A DNA stretch of 64,000 nucleotides from Pseudomonas viciae (lineage in GTDB: Bacteria > Pseudomonadota > Gammaproteobacteria > Pseudomonadales > Pseudomonadaceae): positions 62,001 to 126,000 of the forward strand of contig NZ_CP035088.1 of NCBI RefSeq assembly GCF_004786035.1, written 5' to 3'. Below, piece by piece: positions 36,941 to 46,493 of this stretch (its first letter is position 1; each line of letters starts with the position of its first letter). The notes beneath the pieces were generated by a model that saw only the letters and a list, made by a program, of their open reading frames with translations, ran no database searches and was not told the DNA's origin. The position numbers were made by a program, and so were the translations under genes.

Positions 36941-37643
36941 GGTGTCTCCCTGCGTTGTGCCATCCGAGATAAAGGAACAGGCCAAACAGCGCCGCCGCCA
37001 TGGCGAACCACTGCACGGCATAACCGAGGTGTTTTTCCGGCCCCATGGCCACCACGGGCCAATCGGTCCGGTAGGCGCCGGGGCCGTTTTGTTGGCGTAA
37101 CTCGTAAGTGAAACCGTTGCGGCCCAGTTCGGCCCAGAGTTTGCCCGGCTCGATGGCGGTGACCAGTCGCGGCCACGGTGCATCGGCCGGATCGGCGTGC
37201 AATTGGAACGTGGCGCCCGGTGCAACGTAGACCCAGGCTTGGAGGCTCACAGGTGCTTCAGGTGTGTTGAAGACTGGCGGGGTGCGGCGGTCGGGCCAGG
37301 GTATCCAGCCGCGATTGACCAGCAGCCACAACCCGGTTGCCTGGTCGAGAAACGGTTGCAGCAATTCGACGCCGACCTTGCCGTCGTGCTGGCGGTTGTC
37401 CAAAAGGATGCTGTGCTCGGTGTCGAACTGGCCGTGCAGGCTGACCGGTCGAAAAGCCGGATCCGGCGTTTGTTGCAACTGCGTGCTGTCCAGCGGCGGC
37501 GCCACGCGGCGCTCGGCGTAACTGTCCATGAGCACACGCTTTTGTTCGCCCCGGCTCAATTGCCAGAACCCCAGGCACACCATGACCGGCACCAGAACAG
37601 CGACCACCAGAGACGGCACGACGCCCGGCCGGAAGTGTTTCAT
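36906..37643 (-). CDS. SURF1 family cytochrome oxidase assembly protein
   Basis: 245 residues with the SURF1 layout: a membrane span at each end (about 8-24 and 212-230) and a large periplasmic loop. Motifs LGFWQLSRGEQKR, HSILLDNRQHDGKVGVELLQPF, LVNRGWIPWPDRR and the C-terminal HLGYAVQWFAMA are typical. It aids heme a insertion into subunit I. The frame extends to 37856, but the ATG at 37643 starts at the first span. Its 3' end overlaps the Sco-like gene. Confidence 0.93.
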   Translation of the reverse strand: MKHFRPGVVPSLVVAVLVPVMVCLGFWQLSRGEQKRVLMDSYAERRVAPPLDSTQLQQTPDPAFRPVSLHGQFDTEHSILLDNRQHDGKVGVELLQPFLDQATGLWLLVNRGWIPWPDRRTPPVFNTPEAPVSLQAWVYVAPGATFQLHADPADAPWPRLVTAIEPGKLWAELGRNGFTYELRQQNGPGAYRTDWPVVAMGPEKHLGYAVQWFAMAAALFGLFLYLGWHNAGRHHGKHHESNQHV

Positions 37644-37713
37644 GGCACCGTCCGAAAGCCGTCGAACGGGATAGCTATACTCACGTGCATTGCATCCCCC
37701 CGGAGTGTCCCTA

Positions 37714-37917
37714 ATGCTAAAAGCAGCCATCGTCCTGATGCTGATTGCCACGATTGCCAGCCTGTTCAGCGGTCTGTTTTTTCTGGTCAAGGACGACAGC
37801 AGTTCCAATCGCCTGGTCATCGCCCTGGCGATTCGGGTCAGCCTGGCTGCCGCCACCGTCGGCTTGATTGCCTGGGGTTTTTTCAGCGGCCAGTTGGTCT
37901 CCCACGCGCCCTGGTAA
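37714..37917 (+). CDS. DUF2909 twin transmembrane protein
   Basis: 67 residues on the opposite strand to the cox genes. Two membrane spans (MLKAAIVLMLIATIASLFSG and the later VSLAAATVGLIAWGFF) joined by a short charged loop. Small twin-span proteins of the DUF2909 type sit in this position between coxC and SURF1 in Pseudomonas. The ATG at 37714 is chosen over the one at 37690 because the first span begins there. Probably a small oxidase-associated protein; unproven. Confidence 0.8.
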   Translation: MLKAAIVLMLIATIASLFSGLFFLVKDDSSSNRLVIALAIRVSLAAATVGLIAWGFFSGQLVSHAPW

Positions 37918-37925
37918 CGTTGGTT

Positions 37926-38813
37926 TCAGAGCACGTAGACGAAGACGAACAAGCCAATCCACACCACATCGACGAAGTGCCAGTACCAGCTCGCCGCCTC
38001 GAAGCCGAACTGGTGCTCGTTGTCGAAATGCCCGCGCATGATCCGCATCAGCATGACGAACAGGATGATCGTGCCGATGGTGACGTGGGCGCCGTGGAAC
38101 CCGGTGAGCATGAAGAACGTTGCGCCGTAGACACCCGAGCCCAGGGTCAGGCCCAGTTCCTTATAGGCGTGGATGTATTCCTCGGCCTGGAAGCCCAGGA
38201 AGGCACAACCCAGCAGGACAGTGATCGCCAGCCAGATTTTCAGCGCGCCGCGATGGCCTTTTTTCAGGGCATGGTGGGCGATGGTGACGGTCACGCTGGA
38301 GCTGACCAGCAGGATGGTATTGAGCAGCGGCAAGCCCCAGGGGCTGATGACGTCCTTGGGCGCCGGAAAGAGTTTCGGGTCGGGGTTGTTCAGCAAGGGC
38401 CAGGCGAACTCGAAGCTCGGCCAGAGCATGTGCGACAGCCCCTTGGTGCCTTCACCCGCCAGGCCTGGCGCCGAGATGTTGCGCACATAGAACAGCGCAC
38501 CGAAGAAGGCGATGAAGAACATTACTTCGGAAAAGATGAACCAGCTCATGCCCCAGCGGAACGAGCGGTCGAGCTGCGCACTGTAGAGCCCGGCGCGACT
38601 TTCCTTGATCACCGCGCCGAACCATCCGAACAGCATGTAGGCCACCAGCAGGCCGCCGACGAAAAAGATCAGCGGGCCATGGGATTCCGGGCGCGCCGCC
38701 TTCAGGTCGTTGAACCAGGTCGCCAGGCCATACACCGTGACGAACATCCCGACCGTGGCGATGATCGGCCATTTGCTCTGGGCCGGAACGTAATAGTGTT
38801 CGTGAGTTGCCAT
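37926..38813 (-). CDS. coxC: Cytochrome c oxidase subunit III
   Basis: 295 residues, seven membrane spans. It starts with HEHYYVPAQSKWPII and shows the subunit III features SEVMFFIAFFGALF, LNTILLVSSSVTVTIAHHAL, LTGFHGAHVTIGTI and the final FEAASWYWHFVDVVWIGLFV. It stabilises the core of the aa3 oxidase. It follows ctaG after 24 bases. Confidence 0.97.
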   Translation of the reverse strand: MATHEHYYVPAQSKWPIIATVGMFVTVYGLATWFNDLKAARPESHGPLIFFVGGLLVAYMLFGWFGAVIKESRAGLYSAQLDRSFRWGMSWFIFSEVMFFIAFFGALFYVRNISAPGLAGEGTKGLSHMLWPSFEFAWPLLNNPDPKLFPAPKDVISPWGLPLLNTILLVSSSVTVTIAHHALKKGHRGALKIWLAITVLLGCAFLGFQAEEYIHAYKELGLTLGSGVYGATFFMLTGFHGAHVTIGTIILFVMLMRIMRGHFDNEHQFGFEAASWYWHFVDVVWIGLFVFVYVL

Positions 38814-38837
38814 TTATTGTTCTCCTTATCGGGCACG

Positions 38838-39389
38838 CTATCGGTCAGTGTTTACAGCCACCGGTGGATGACGAGCGGTGATATCGAACAGCGTGTAGGA
38901 CAGCGTCAGGTGCTTCACTTCCTTGGGCATGTCCCGGTCAACGATGAAGCGCATGGGCATTTCGATACGTTCGCCGGGTTGCAGCACTTGCTGGGTAAAA
39001 CAAAAACATTCGGTCTTGTGGAAATAGGCCGCCGCGTTGCTCGGCGCGATGCTCGGCACCGCCTGGGCGCTCATCGGCCGGTTGGTGGGGTTGTGGGCGA
39101 CGAAGACCATCTCGTTCACCGCCCCCGGCCGGACCACCAGTTCATCGCCCTTGGGGTAGAAGTCCCAGACCATGTCCACTGAGTTGGTCGACAGGAACTG
39201 CACGCGAACCTGCCGTGATTCATCGACGGTTTGCTCACCTTCGTACTGCCCCGCGGTCTTGCCGTTGATGCCAAACGCCTTGCACATCACGTCGTAGATC
39301 GGCACCAGGGCAAAGCCGAAGATAAACATGGCCACCACCACCATCAGCAGGCGAGTGACCAGCTTCTTCAGCGAGATCGAGTCAGCCAT
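38838..39389 (-). CDS. ctaG: Cytochrome c oxidase assembly protein CtaG (Cox11)
   Basis: 183 residues: one membrane anchor (about 12-32) then the periplasmic CtaG domain. The copper motif ECFCFTQQVLQPGE (near residues 127-140) is intact. It delivers copper to the CuB centre of subunit I. A REP pair separates it from coxA, which may lower downstream expression. Confidence 0.96.
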   Translation of the reverse strand: MADSISLKKLVTRLLMVVVAMFIFGFALVPIYDVMCKAFGINGKTAGQYEGEQTVDESRQVRVQFLSTNSVDMVWDFYPKGDELVVRPGAVNEMVFVAHNPTNRPMSAQAVPSIAPSNAAAYFHKTECFCFTQQVLQPGERIEMPMRFIVDRDMPKEVKHLTLSYTLFDITARHPPVAVNTDR

Positions 39390-39413
39390 GGTTCTGAACC
39401 CCTACACATAACC

Positions 39414-39502
39414 CTGTGGGAGCGGGCTTGCTCGCGAAGCAGGCGCTGCGGTCTAACAGAAACACCGCGTCATCGTTCTTCGCGAGCAAGCCCGCTCCCA
39501 CA
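39414..39502. repeat. REP inverted pair inside the cox operon
   Basis: CTGTGGGAGCGGGCTTGCTC at the left and GAGCAAGCCCGCTCCCACA at the right, in the gap between coxA and ctaG. Repeats in this place can stabilise the upstream mRNA. Confidence 0.85.
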
Positions 39503-39519
39503 TGGGCTCCATGTGTCAT

Positions 39520-41112
39520 CTATTTCACTTCCGGCGGCGTAGTGAAGGTGTGATACGGCGCCGGCGAAGGCACGCTCCACTCCAACCCTTCGGCCCCATC
39601 CCACGGCTTGGCCGGTGCTGGCTCGCCACCACGGATGGTCTTGATCACGATGAACAGGAAGAAGATCTGCGTGGTGCCGAACATGAATGCGCCGATGGAC
39701 GAAACCATGTTGAAGTCGGCGAATTGCAGGTTGTAGTCGGGGATCCGCCGGGGCATGCCCGCCAGGCCGACGAAGTGCATCGGGAAGAACGCCAGGTTCA
39801 TGCCGACGAACGACAGCCAGAAATGCAGCTTGCCGAGGGTTTCGTCATACATGTGGCCAGTCCACTTCGGCAGCCAATAGTAGGCCGAGGCGAAGATCCC
39901 GAAGATCGCGCCAGGCACCAGCACATAGTGGAAGTGCGCGACCACGAAGTAGGTGTCCTGGTACTGGAAGTCCGCCGGTGCGATGGCCAGCATCAGCCCG
40001 GAGAAACCGCCAATGGAAAACAGGATCACGAACGCCACGGCAAACAGCATCGGCGTTTCGAAGGTCAGCGAGCCTTGCCACATGGTGCTGGCCCAGTTGA
40101 ACACCTTCACCCCGGTGGGCACGGCGATCAGCAGGGTGGCGTACATGAAGAACAGCTCGCCCACCAGCGGAATGCCCACCACGAACATGTGGTGCGCCCA
40201 GACGATGAACGACAGGAACGCAATGGCCGCCGTGGCGTAGACCATCGAGGTGTAGCCGAACAACGGTTTGCGTGAGAACGCCGGGATGATCGAGCTGACG
40301 GCACCGAAGGCCGGCAGGATCATGATGTACACCTCGGGGTGGCCGAAGAACCAGAACACGTGCTGGAACAGCACCGGGTCACCGCCGCCGGCGGCACTGA
40401 AGAAGCTGGTGCCGAAGTGGATGTCCATCAGCATCATCGTCACGCAGCCGGCCAGCACTGGCATTACCGCAATCAGCAGGAACGCGGTGATCAGCCAGGT
40501 CCAGACGAACAGCGGCATTTTCATCAAGGTCATGCCGGGGGCGCGCAGGTTGAGGATGGTGGCGACCACGTTGATCGCGCCCATGATCGAACTGATGCCC
40601 ATCAGGTGGATGGCGAAGATGAAGAACGTCACGCTTTCCGGCGCATAGGTGGTGGACAACGGCGCGTAGAAGGTCCAACCGAAGTTCGGCCCGCCGCCGG
40701 GTGTGAACAGTGTCGACACCAGCATCAGGAACGCCGCCGGCAACAGCCAGAAGCTGAAGTTGTTCATCCGTGGCAGCGCCATGTCTGGTGCGCCGATCAT
40801 CAGCGGGATCATCCAGTTGGCGAGGCCGACGAAGGCCGGCATCACCGCGCCGAAAACCATCACCAGGCCATGCATGGTGGTCATCTGATTGAAGAATTCC
40901 GGCTGCACGATCTGCAAGCCGGGCTGGAACAGCTCGGCGCGGATCACCATGGCGAACGAGCCGCCCAGCAGGAACATCGAGAACGCGAACCACAAATACA
41001 GCGTGCCGATATCCTTGTGGTTGGTGGTCAGTACCCAGCGCATCAGGCCCTTGGCGGGGCCGTGGGCGTGGTCGGCACCGGCATGACCGTGGTCATCGAT
41101 CACAGCACTCAT
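39520..41112 (-). CDS. coxA: Cytochrome c oxidase subunit I (aa3 type)
   Basis: 530 residues, twelve spans. The heme and CuB ligands are visible: HGLVMVFGAVMP (heme a His), FWFFGHPEVYIMILPAFG with the cross-linked His-Tyr, VWAHHMFVVG (CuB pair) and VAHFHYVLVPG (heme a/a3). The start at 41112 (MSAVIDDHGHAG) has AAGGAGA seven bases upstream; the frame extends further without support. It reduces O2 in the terminal respiratory chain and pumps protons. Also called ctaD. Confidence 0.98.
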   Translation of the reverse strand: MSAVIDDHGHAGADHAHGPAKGLMRWVLTTNHKDIGTLYLWFAFSMFLLGGSFAMVIRAELFQPGLQIVQPEFFNQMTTMHGLVMVFGAVMPAFVGLANWMIPLMIGAPDMALPRMNNFSFWLLPAAFLMLVSTLFTPGGGPNFGWTFYAPLSTTYAPESVTFFIFAIHLMGISSIMGAINVVATILNLRAPGMTLMKMPLFVWTWLITAFLLIAVMPVLAGCVTMMLMDIHFGTSFFSAAGGGDPVLFQHVFWFFGHPEVYIMILPAFGAVSSIIPAFSRKPLFGYTSMVYATAAIAFLSFIVWAHHMFVVGIPLVGELFFMYATLLIAVPTGVKVFNWASTMWQGSLTFETPMLFAVAFVILFSIGGFSGLMLAIAPADFQYQDTYFVVAHFHYVLVPGAIFGIFASAYYWLPKWTGHMYDETLGKLHFWLSFVGMNLAFFPMHFVGLAGMPRRIPDYNLQFADFNMVSSIGAFMFGTTQIFFLFIVIKTIRGGEPAPAKPWDGAEGLEWSVPSPAPYHTFTTPPEVK

Positions 41113-41194
41113 GTCCTGTCTCCTTCGAACGAGTGGGCTGGACGGCGCGGGGCGCTGAGCCCCGACCGGCTGCAGGAACAAGCATCAGGCCGGC

Positions 41195-42322
41195 TCATTT
41201 GCTTTCCGCCTGTTTGAGTTCCAGCACTTGTTTGGGCGTAACCATGTCGCCCTTGTTGTTGCCCCAGGCGTTACGTTCATAGGTCACGACCGCGGCGATA
41301 TCGACTTCCGACAACTGCTTGCCGAATGCGGCCATGGAGGTGCCGGGTTTGCCGTGGAAGACAATGTTCAGGTGGTCAGCCACAGGCCCGGTGGCGATTT
41401 TCGAGCCCTTGAGTGCCGGGAACATCGGCGGCAGGCCCTGGCCTTCGGCCTGGTGACAGGCCACGCAGGTGGTGTGGTAGACCTTGTCACCGCGCTCGAT
41501 GAGCTCCTGCTGGGTCCATTCCTTGCTGGTCAGCTCTTTAAGCTGCGCGGCCTCGGCCTTGCGCTCGCCCAGCCACTTTTCATAGTCGGGCTTGCTCTTG
41601 ACCTCCACCACGATCGGCATGAACCCGTGGTCCTTGCCGCACAGCTCGGCGCACTGGCCGCGGTACAGGCCGGGCTTGTCGACGCGGGTCCAGGCTTCGT
41701 TGACGAACCCGGGAATCGCATCGCGCTTGACCGCGAAGGCCGGCACCCACCAGGAGTGGATCACGTCGGCGGAGGTCACCAAAAAGCGCACCTTGGCATC
41801 GACCGGCAGCACCAGCGGCTTGTCGACTTCCAACAGGTAATGTTCGCCCTTGGCGCTCTGGTTATGGATTTGTTCGGCGGGGGTGGCCAGGTTGCTGAAG
41901 AACTCGACGTCCTGGCCCAGGTACTTGTAGTGCCACTTCCATTGATAGCCGGTGACCTGGATATCGATGTCCGACTCGCTGGAGTCGTACATCTTGATCA
42001 GGGTGGCGGTGGCAGGAATCGCCATCAGCACCAGGATCAGGAAGGGCACGATGGTCCAGAGAATTTCGACCCGGGTGTTTTCGTGAAAATGAGCGGCATT
42101 TTGGCCGGTTGAACGGCGGTGCATGATCATCGACCAGAACATGGCGCCGAAGACGATGATGCCGATGACTACACAGATCCAGAAAATGGTCATGTGCAAG
42201 TCGAACACTGCGTTGCTGATCTGTGTCGCTCCAGGCGCCATATTCACAGTCCAGGCCGCTTGCGCCTGGCTGAAAATCGACCACAACAGGAGGCCCATCC
42301 ATACGTGTGGATGTCGCGTCAT
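41195..42322 (-). CDS. coxB: Cytochrome c oxidase subunit II with a fused cytochrome c domain
   Basis: 375 residues. Signal peptide, two membrane spans (about 40-64 and 90-110), cupredoxin domain with the CuA site (His189, GQCAELCG with Cys224 and Cys228) and a C-terminal cytochrome c domain with CVACH at 286-290. This caa3-like fusion is normal for Pseudomonas aa3 oxidases. AAGGGGAA precedes the ATG. First gene of the operon. Confidence 0.97.
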   Translation of the reverse strand: MTRHPHVWMGLLLWSIFSQAQAAWTVNMAPGATQISNAVFDLHMTIFWICVVIGIIVFGAMFWSMIMHRRSTGQNAAHFHENTRVEILWTIVPFLILVLMAIPATATLIKMYDSSESDIDIQVTGYQWKWHYKYLGQDVEFFSNLATPAEQIHNQSAKGEHYLLEVDKPLVLPVDAKVRFLVTSADVIHSWWVPAFAVKRDAIPGFVNEAWTRVDKPGLYRGQCAELCGKDHGFMPIVVEVKSKPDYEKWLGERKAEAAQLKELTSKEWTQQELIERGDKVYHTTCVACHQAEGQGLPPMFPALKGSKIATGPVADHLNIVFHGKPGTSMAAFGKQLSEVDIAAVVTYERNAWGNNKGDMVTPKQVLELKQAESK

Positions 42323-42694
42323 TGCGGGTTCCCCTTATCGTTCTTGTTATCCCGTAGGCTTAACGCCTGCGGCAAGGGAGCGGTTACAACAGACTACGAA
42401 CTCGACCGCCGTGCCTTGCTGCTTGTGCATCGGGTGTCATCAGCTAACTCCATTCAGAACCGAGTATAGACAGCGACTGCAACCTCGCAACGCGATGGCG
42501 TAAATCGTTTGAAACAGACGGGGCTTGCGCTAGAGCCCGCGAATGGAGAAGGATGCGAACTGCGTGATGGCAAATCGATATAACTGATGTCGTATCAAGG
42601 AAGAGGCAGTTATGCAAAATAGGTCTTAGGAGTGTTTTTGCGCCAGCTAAGTTATGTCTTCCCTATTTCATTGCCTTTGTTTCCTGGAGTTGTC
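42323..42694. other. Divergent gap upstream of coxB
   Basis: A stretch of 372 bases with no gene. It holds the cox promoter candidate (42463-42491, minus strand) and an AT-rich part near 42570-42640 likely to hold the promoter of the rightward 216-codon gene (TATAAC at 42579 without a good -35). Confidence 0.55.
42463..42491 (-). promoter_or_regulatory. coxB: Candidate cox operon promoter
   Basis: On the minus strand TTGCGA, 17 bases, then CTATACT. The -10 with a preceding C matches the sigma-S preference, which suits an aa3 oxidase known in P. aeruginosa to need RpoS. The coxB ATG lies about 140 bases downstream. Confidence 0.5.
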
Positions 42695-43345
42695 ATGAAC
42701 ACCGCCGCATTGCGCGAGCAGATCCAAAAAGCCCAACAACATGAAGCCGAGACCGGCCAGTTGACCCGTCAGCTGGAAGCCCAGTTGCCGAGCTTGCATG
42801 CAGCCATTCAACTGCCAGACGTTGATGCCAAGGGCGTCATGACCCGCTTTGTCACCGCTTATATCGAGCAGGTGCCCGACCTGCTGGACGCCGCCAACGA
42901 GGTGGCTCGCGAGGCCGGTATTGAATCGCAGATCAAGCCGGTGCTGAAAATCGCCGAGCAGTTTTTCCTCCAGCCACCCAAGTTGATGGAAGGTCACGTC
43001 GGCCTGGACAGCCTGTTGGATGAAGCCTACCTGGCGCACCGGCTGGTGGAGGAGGTCAACGATTTGTACATCAAGCATTTCAGCCAGCCACTGATCCCAC
43101 TGGACATGACCGTCGCCAACCTGATCGCCCACCATTTGATCGGCGAACCGTTCGCCAACCAGTTGGATGAAGCCGTGCACCACGCGGTGGATGAAATGCT
43201 CGACGAAGACAGCTTTGCGCTGGAGTCGGTGGAATCGTATCGGGAAAAGCTCAACAGCCCGGACACCGGCGCTGCCTGGAAGCGCTGGCCGTGCCTGTCG
43301 CGCCAGTTGGGCGTTGGGTTGGAGCTGGATCAGCCAGCGGCTTGA
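42695..43345 (+). CDS. Conserved hypothetical protein beside the cox operon
   Basis: 216 residues, soluble and strongly helical, no signal peptide. The N-terminus is a coiled-coil-like helix (ALREQIQKAQQHEAETGQLT). The rest is acidic with EVNDLYIKHFSQPLIPLDMT and several long helices. I recognise no domain. The ATG at 42695 has CCTGGAG upstream. Transcribed away from coxB. Confidence 0.75.
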   Translation: MNTAALREQIQKAQQHEAETGQLTRQLEAQLPSLHAAIQLPDVDAKGVMTRFVTAYIEQVPDLLDAANEVAREAGIESQIKPVLKIAEQFFLQPPKLMEGHVGLDSLLDEAYLAHRLVEEVNDLYIKHFSQPLIPLDMTVANLIAHHLIGEPFANQLDEAVHHAVDEMLDEDSFALESVESYREKLNSPDTGAAWKRWPCLSRQLGVGLELDQPAA

Positions 43346-43365
43346 TCCAGCAGAAACCTAACCCC

Positions 43366-43458
43366 CTGTGGGAGCGGGCTTGCTCGCGAAAGCGGTGGAT
43401 CAGTTAACGAACAGGTTGACTGGTGGTCTGCAATCGCGAGCAAGGCTTGCTTTCGCAT
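43366..43458. repeat. Diverged REP pair
   Basis: The left arm CTGTGGGAGCGGGCTTGCTC is intact; the right arm CGCGAGCAAGGCTTGCTTTC has an insertion and lost the GTGGGAG tip. It separates the cox region from the type VI cassette. Confidence 0.7.
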
Positions 43459-43517
43459 TGGATCTCAGTTGTTCCTAAATTATTTGTCCTACACACGACC
43501 CGTTCGCCCCTCTTGGG

Positions 43518-45707
43518 TCAGATGATCGAATCAACATCCAGCATATAAGGTTTGCCAACGACGTACCCGCGAGCACCACTGACCAGTTCTATGTCAGCAT
43601 TTACCGTAGGTGCCATTGCCAATTGCTCAGCGACCCTGTTCTCTGCATGTGCCCGCCAGCGGGCCAAGCTTTTTGCCAGACGTTCGGGGTGTTCCGACAA
43701 GCTTCCGTAAACGTCTTTTCCGCTGACCGATGTGGTACGCAGCGTAACCAGGCGGGCCTGCGTGGCGCGCGTCTTGTCAATCTCGTGGGTGAGCGCAATG
43801 CTAATGGGCCTTTCGCTACGTCCATTGGGGGCGCCCCGTCCTGTCAGATACCTGTTTTCGTCGCGCAACTGCTGGGTAATTCGTTCCAGTGCGTCGGCTA
43901 TCCACTCATATTCGCGCCTTGTCACCAACGTGTCCCCCGACGCCTGCGCTTGATGCCAGCGTCGCAAGGTTGCCCAGCAAGCGGGGATGTAGCTAGGGAC
44001 CATGAAGTGATTGCTGATGTGGAAGAGTTGAGACACTAATGCCGGACGATCCGGTAAGCCGTGCTTATGCTGGAGGGCCACTTCGCAGGCAGCGTGTTGA
44101 GTAATGGTGTCGCAACTGGGCGTCCACAGGATCGAAGACTTCTCCTGGCGGCCGAACTCCACCGGGAGGAAGTGCCGCAAAATGCCGTGGTGTGCGTAGG
44201 GCTCGCCTGTCCAGTTGGTGATACCGGCCACGAACACTGAAAGGCCAACGGGTACGTTGATAAACATCAGTGCGGTTCCTGTGCCATAAACGCCTGGCTT
44301 GGTGTTCATCCAACTGCCGGGCACGCTGGGTACCGGGTCGTTATGGTTGACCATGCGGTAGTGCACCAGGGATTGGGCATTTTTAACGAATGTGGCATCT
44401 GCGGCGCGGGGCGCGCCGTAGGTGTAGAGCTGGATGTTGTAATCGAAACCTGCTCTGCGACGCAGCATTTCCGAAAGCAAAAGTGCCACGGCTCCGCCCA
44501 GGCTGTGGCCGCAAATCAGCAGCTTTTGCCCTGTGTAGAACCTGTCCAGATAGCTTGTCACGAAGGCCGCCGCTTTTTTAGCGGCCCCATAGAACCCTTG
44601 ATGCACTTGGCCGACACCTTCTTCAAATGGCACTTGTCGCGCATCGGCGTCGCGCAGGCCGTCCGGGAGCGTTTCCGAAGTGCCGCGCACTGCAATCAGG
44701 ATCAATTCGTTGTTGTGGGTGATAAAAGCCTGGGTATCAGTGGCTTTCGCCCCGAGTTTGCGGTCGTCGAGAAAATGGACTTTGGCGGGATGTTCCTGAT
44801 CTACGCCCAATTCTGGATTATTGACCGCGTAGAGGTTGGGGTCGAACGGCACGATCTCTAGACGTTTGGAGTAGGGCACGTCCTCGTACAATGGGTAGTA
44901 ACAAGGTTTTGCTTGCTCTGGATAGAGCTTCCAGAGCTCTTCGAATTTAGCCAATGCATCCGCGAACCAGTTACCTATGCTCGGCTGTTGAGTGAAGCTT
45001 ACCGGTGTTGTTATCGGCGATTTGTCAGGCATCTGGCCGAAGGGGCAATAGGTCAAGGTTGACATGAGCGCCAGTTGGTACAGGTTAAGTGCGCAGAACT
45101 CAGGTGCGGTAGACAACATAGGCCGTAAGGCCCGCAGAGGGCGAACTTCCAGCACCGTATGCTTTTGCGGCATCAGGGCCACTCCGAGCTTGCCGTGCTC
45201 GCCCATGAGCCGTGCCGGTCCCATGCTGAGTGGGTAATGGCGATACACCTCTGGCGGCAGATGCGCGACATGCCTGACCAGATGGCGTACTTCCACTTGG
45301 AAGAACTCATCGGCGCGGGCTTGCGCGGGATTTTCTCGGGTGCGGGTGGCGTTGGTGTTCAGGTAGCGTGTTTGTTCGGCGCGGACTTGCAGTTCGGTGA
45401 TTTCGAGGGGGTAGCTATCTCTGCGCTGGAGCTCCGTATAGAGCTTTTCATGGGCTCGATACTTCTGATCCAAGACAAGGCTAATTGGTCCGGCGTAGTG
45501 GTTATCGACTTTGCCGATGCCTGTAGCATCCAGGTTGCCAGGGTATCGCTGACCCTCTGAATCGGTAACAAAATATGCCAGCCCAGCATATGGCTCACCC
45601 GAGCCAAACTCGTCCACGAGTTGAAAACTGGTCCATTGCCCACCCACGGGGCAGGCCAGCTTGCGACTGCTCAGCGGCGATTCCAATTCCTTTTGCAATG
45701 ACAACAT
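43518..45707 (-). CDS. Type VI lipase effector (class 3 lipase fold)
   Basis: 729 residues from the ATG at 45707 (AGGAGA seven bases upstream). The catalytic core is at about 325-525: nucleophile elbow CGHSLGG with Ser402, then NHNDPVPSVP with Asp457 and YAHHGILRHF with His506/507, a complete Ser-Asp-His set of the Lipase_3 fold. The first ~80 residues (FQLVDEFGSGEPYAGLAYFV...LDATGIG) look like a transthyretin-type domain as used to dock on VgrG. Last gene of the vgrG-DUF4123-lipoprotein-lipase cassette. It probably attacks membrane phospholipids of competitors (Tle type). Confidence 0.8.
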   Translation of the reverse strand: MLSLQKELESPLSSRKLACPVGGQWTSFQLVDEFGSGEPYAGLAYFVTDSEGQRYPGNLDATGIGKVDNHYAGPISLVLDQKYRAHEKLYTELQRRDSYPLEITELQVRAEQTRYLNTNATRTRENPAQARADEFFQVEVRHLVRHVAHLPPEVYRHYPLSMGPARLMGEHGKLGVALMPQKHTVLEVRPLRALRPMLSTAPEFCALNLYQLALMSTLTYCPFGQMPDKSPITTPVSFTQQPSIGNWFADALAKFEELWKLYPEQAKPCYYPLYEDVPYSKRLEIVPFDPNLYAVNNPELGVDQEHPAKVHFLDDRKLGAKATDTQAFITHNNELILIAVRGTSETLPDGLRDADARQVPFEEGVGQVHQGFYGAAKKAAAFVTSYLDRFYTGQKLLICGHSLGGAVALLLSEMLRRRAGFDYNIQLYTYGAPRAADATFVKNAQSLVHYRMVNHNDPVPSVPGSWMNTKPGVYGTGTALMFINVPVGLSVFVAGITNWTGEPYAHHGILRHFLPVEFGRQEKSSILWTPSCDTITQHAACEVALQHKHGLPDRPALVSQLFHISNHFMVPSYIPACWATLRRWHQAQASGDTLVTRREYEWIADALERITQQLRDENRYLTGRGAPNGRSERPISIALTHEIDKTRATQARLVTLRTTSVSGKDVYGSLSEHPERLAKSLARWRAHAENRVAEQLAMAPTVNADIELVSGARGYVVGKPYMLDVDSII

Positions 45708-45719
45708 ACGCAAATCTCC

Positions 45720-46493
45720 TTATTCCGTACAACCTGGGTAAATGGTGCATTTGCGCCCATCCGGCATCCGAAAGCCGCTGAAGTCTTTGTAATTGCCAAA
45801 GCAAAATGCGTATTGATCTTCAAAGTTATCGCCCATGCAGCGCTTCCAACCGTTAGGGACTTTCACCCAGGTATCCGCCATGTAGGGTCTTTCCTCTTCT
45901 GCCAACCTGATATTCATTTTCACGGTCTTACCCGGCAGTTGATCAAGGGTGTACGCCGAGAAAGGGCGACCACGTCCGGGCTCTCCCTGAGGGTTGGTTT
46001 TTTTACAATCGAGAATTTTTACGATGCGTCGCTTGCCCCCTGAAGTGCGGAACAACCACTGACATTGACCGTAAAAGGTGCTTTCACCTGCTTCGTTGAA
46101 AATGCCTTTGTACTGCGGTTCCAACTCCTCACGTATGACAACGGCTGCGGAATCTCCGCTGATGTCCCCCCAGTCATCGCCATAAGCCGAATTGATTTCG
46201 AGCCTGATGCGAGAGATCACCAATGGGCAGCCGCTAACTGTTCTGTGCAGGGCAATCTGAGAGTTCGGCTGATATTGTTTGCGCCACTCCAGGTTGTACC
46301 CGACTTCCGTATTTCTACCCCCAGGTACGGTGCAGGTTTGCCCCTTGGCTGGTACGTACACGGCAACGGCCTGATAGGCAAAATCGGGCGGCAGATCAGC
46401 GATAAAATTGAAAGTATTCGGCTGTTGGCTCACGCAACCTGTCGTTGTCGCAATGCTCAAGCCAAGGCTTATCCCCTGCAGGGCGCTCTTCAT
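45720..46493 (-). CDS. Lipoprotein, candidate immunity protein to the lipase
   Basis: 257 residues from the ATG at 46493, which overlaps the chaperone stop by four bases. Signal peptide with lipobox TTGC at about residue 20, so the mature protein is lipid-anchored, probably facing the periplasm. Six or more Cys in the mature part (such as GQTCTVPG, GCPLVIS, CQWLFRT, CTIYPGC) suggest disulfides. Type VI lipases are commonly neutralised by lipoproteins encoded beside them; position is the main argument. No known domain recognised. Confidence 0.7.
   Translation of the reverse strand: MKSALQGISLGLSIATTTGCVSQQPNTFNFIADLPPDFAYQAVAVYVPAKGQTCTVPGGRNTEVGYNLEWRKQYQPNSQIALHRTVSGCPLVISRIRLEINSAYGDDWGDISGDSAAVVIREELEPQYKGIFNEAGESTFYGQCQWLFRTSGGKRRIVKILDCKKTNPQGEPGRGRPFSAYTLDQLPGKTVKMNIRLAEEERPYMADTWVKVPNGWKRCMGDNFEDQYAFCFGNYKDFSGFRMPDGRKCTIYPGCTE

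Noticed and set aside
37197..39182. 661-codon open frame on the plus strand
   Set aside because: It lies antisense to SURF1, coxC and ctaG, is low in hydrophobic structure and rich in His/Gln/Arg, the mark of a shadow frame in GC-rich DNA.
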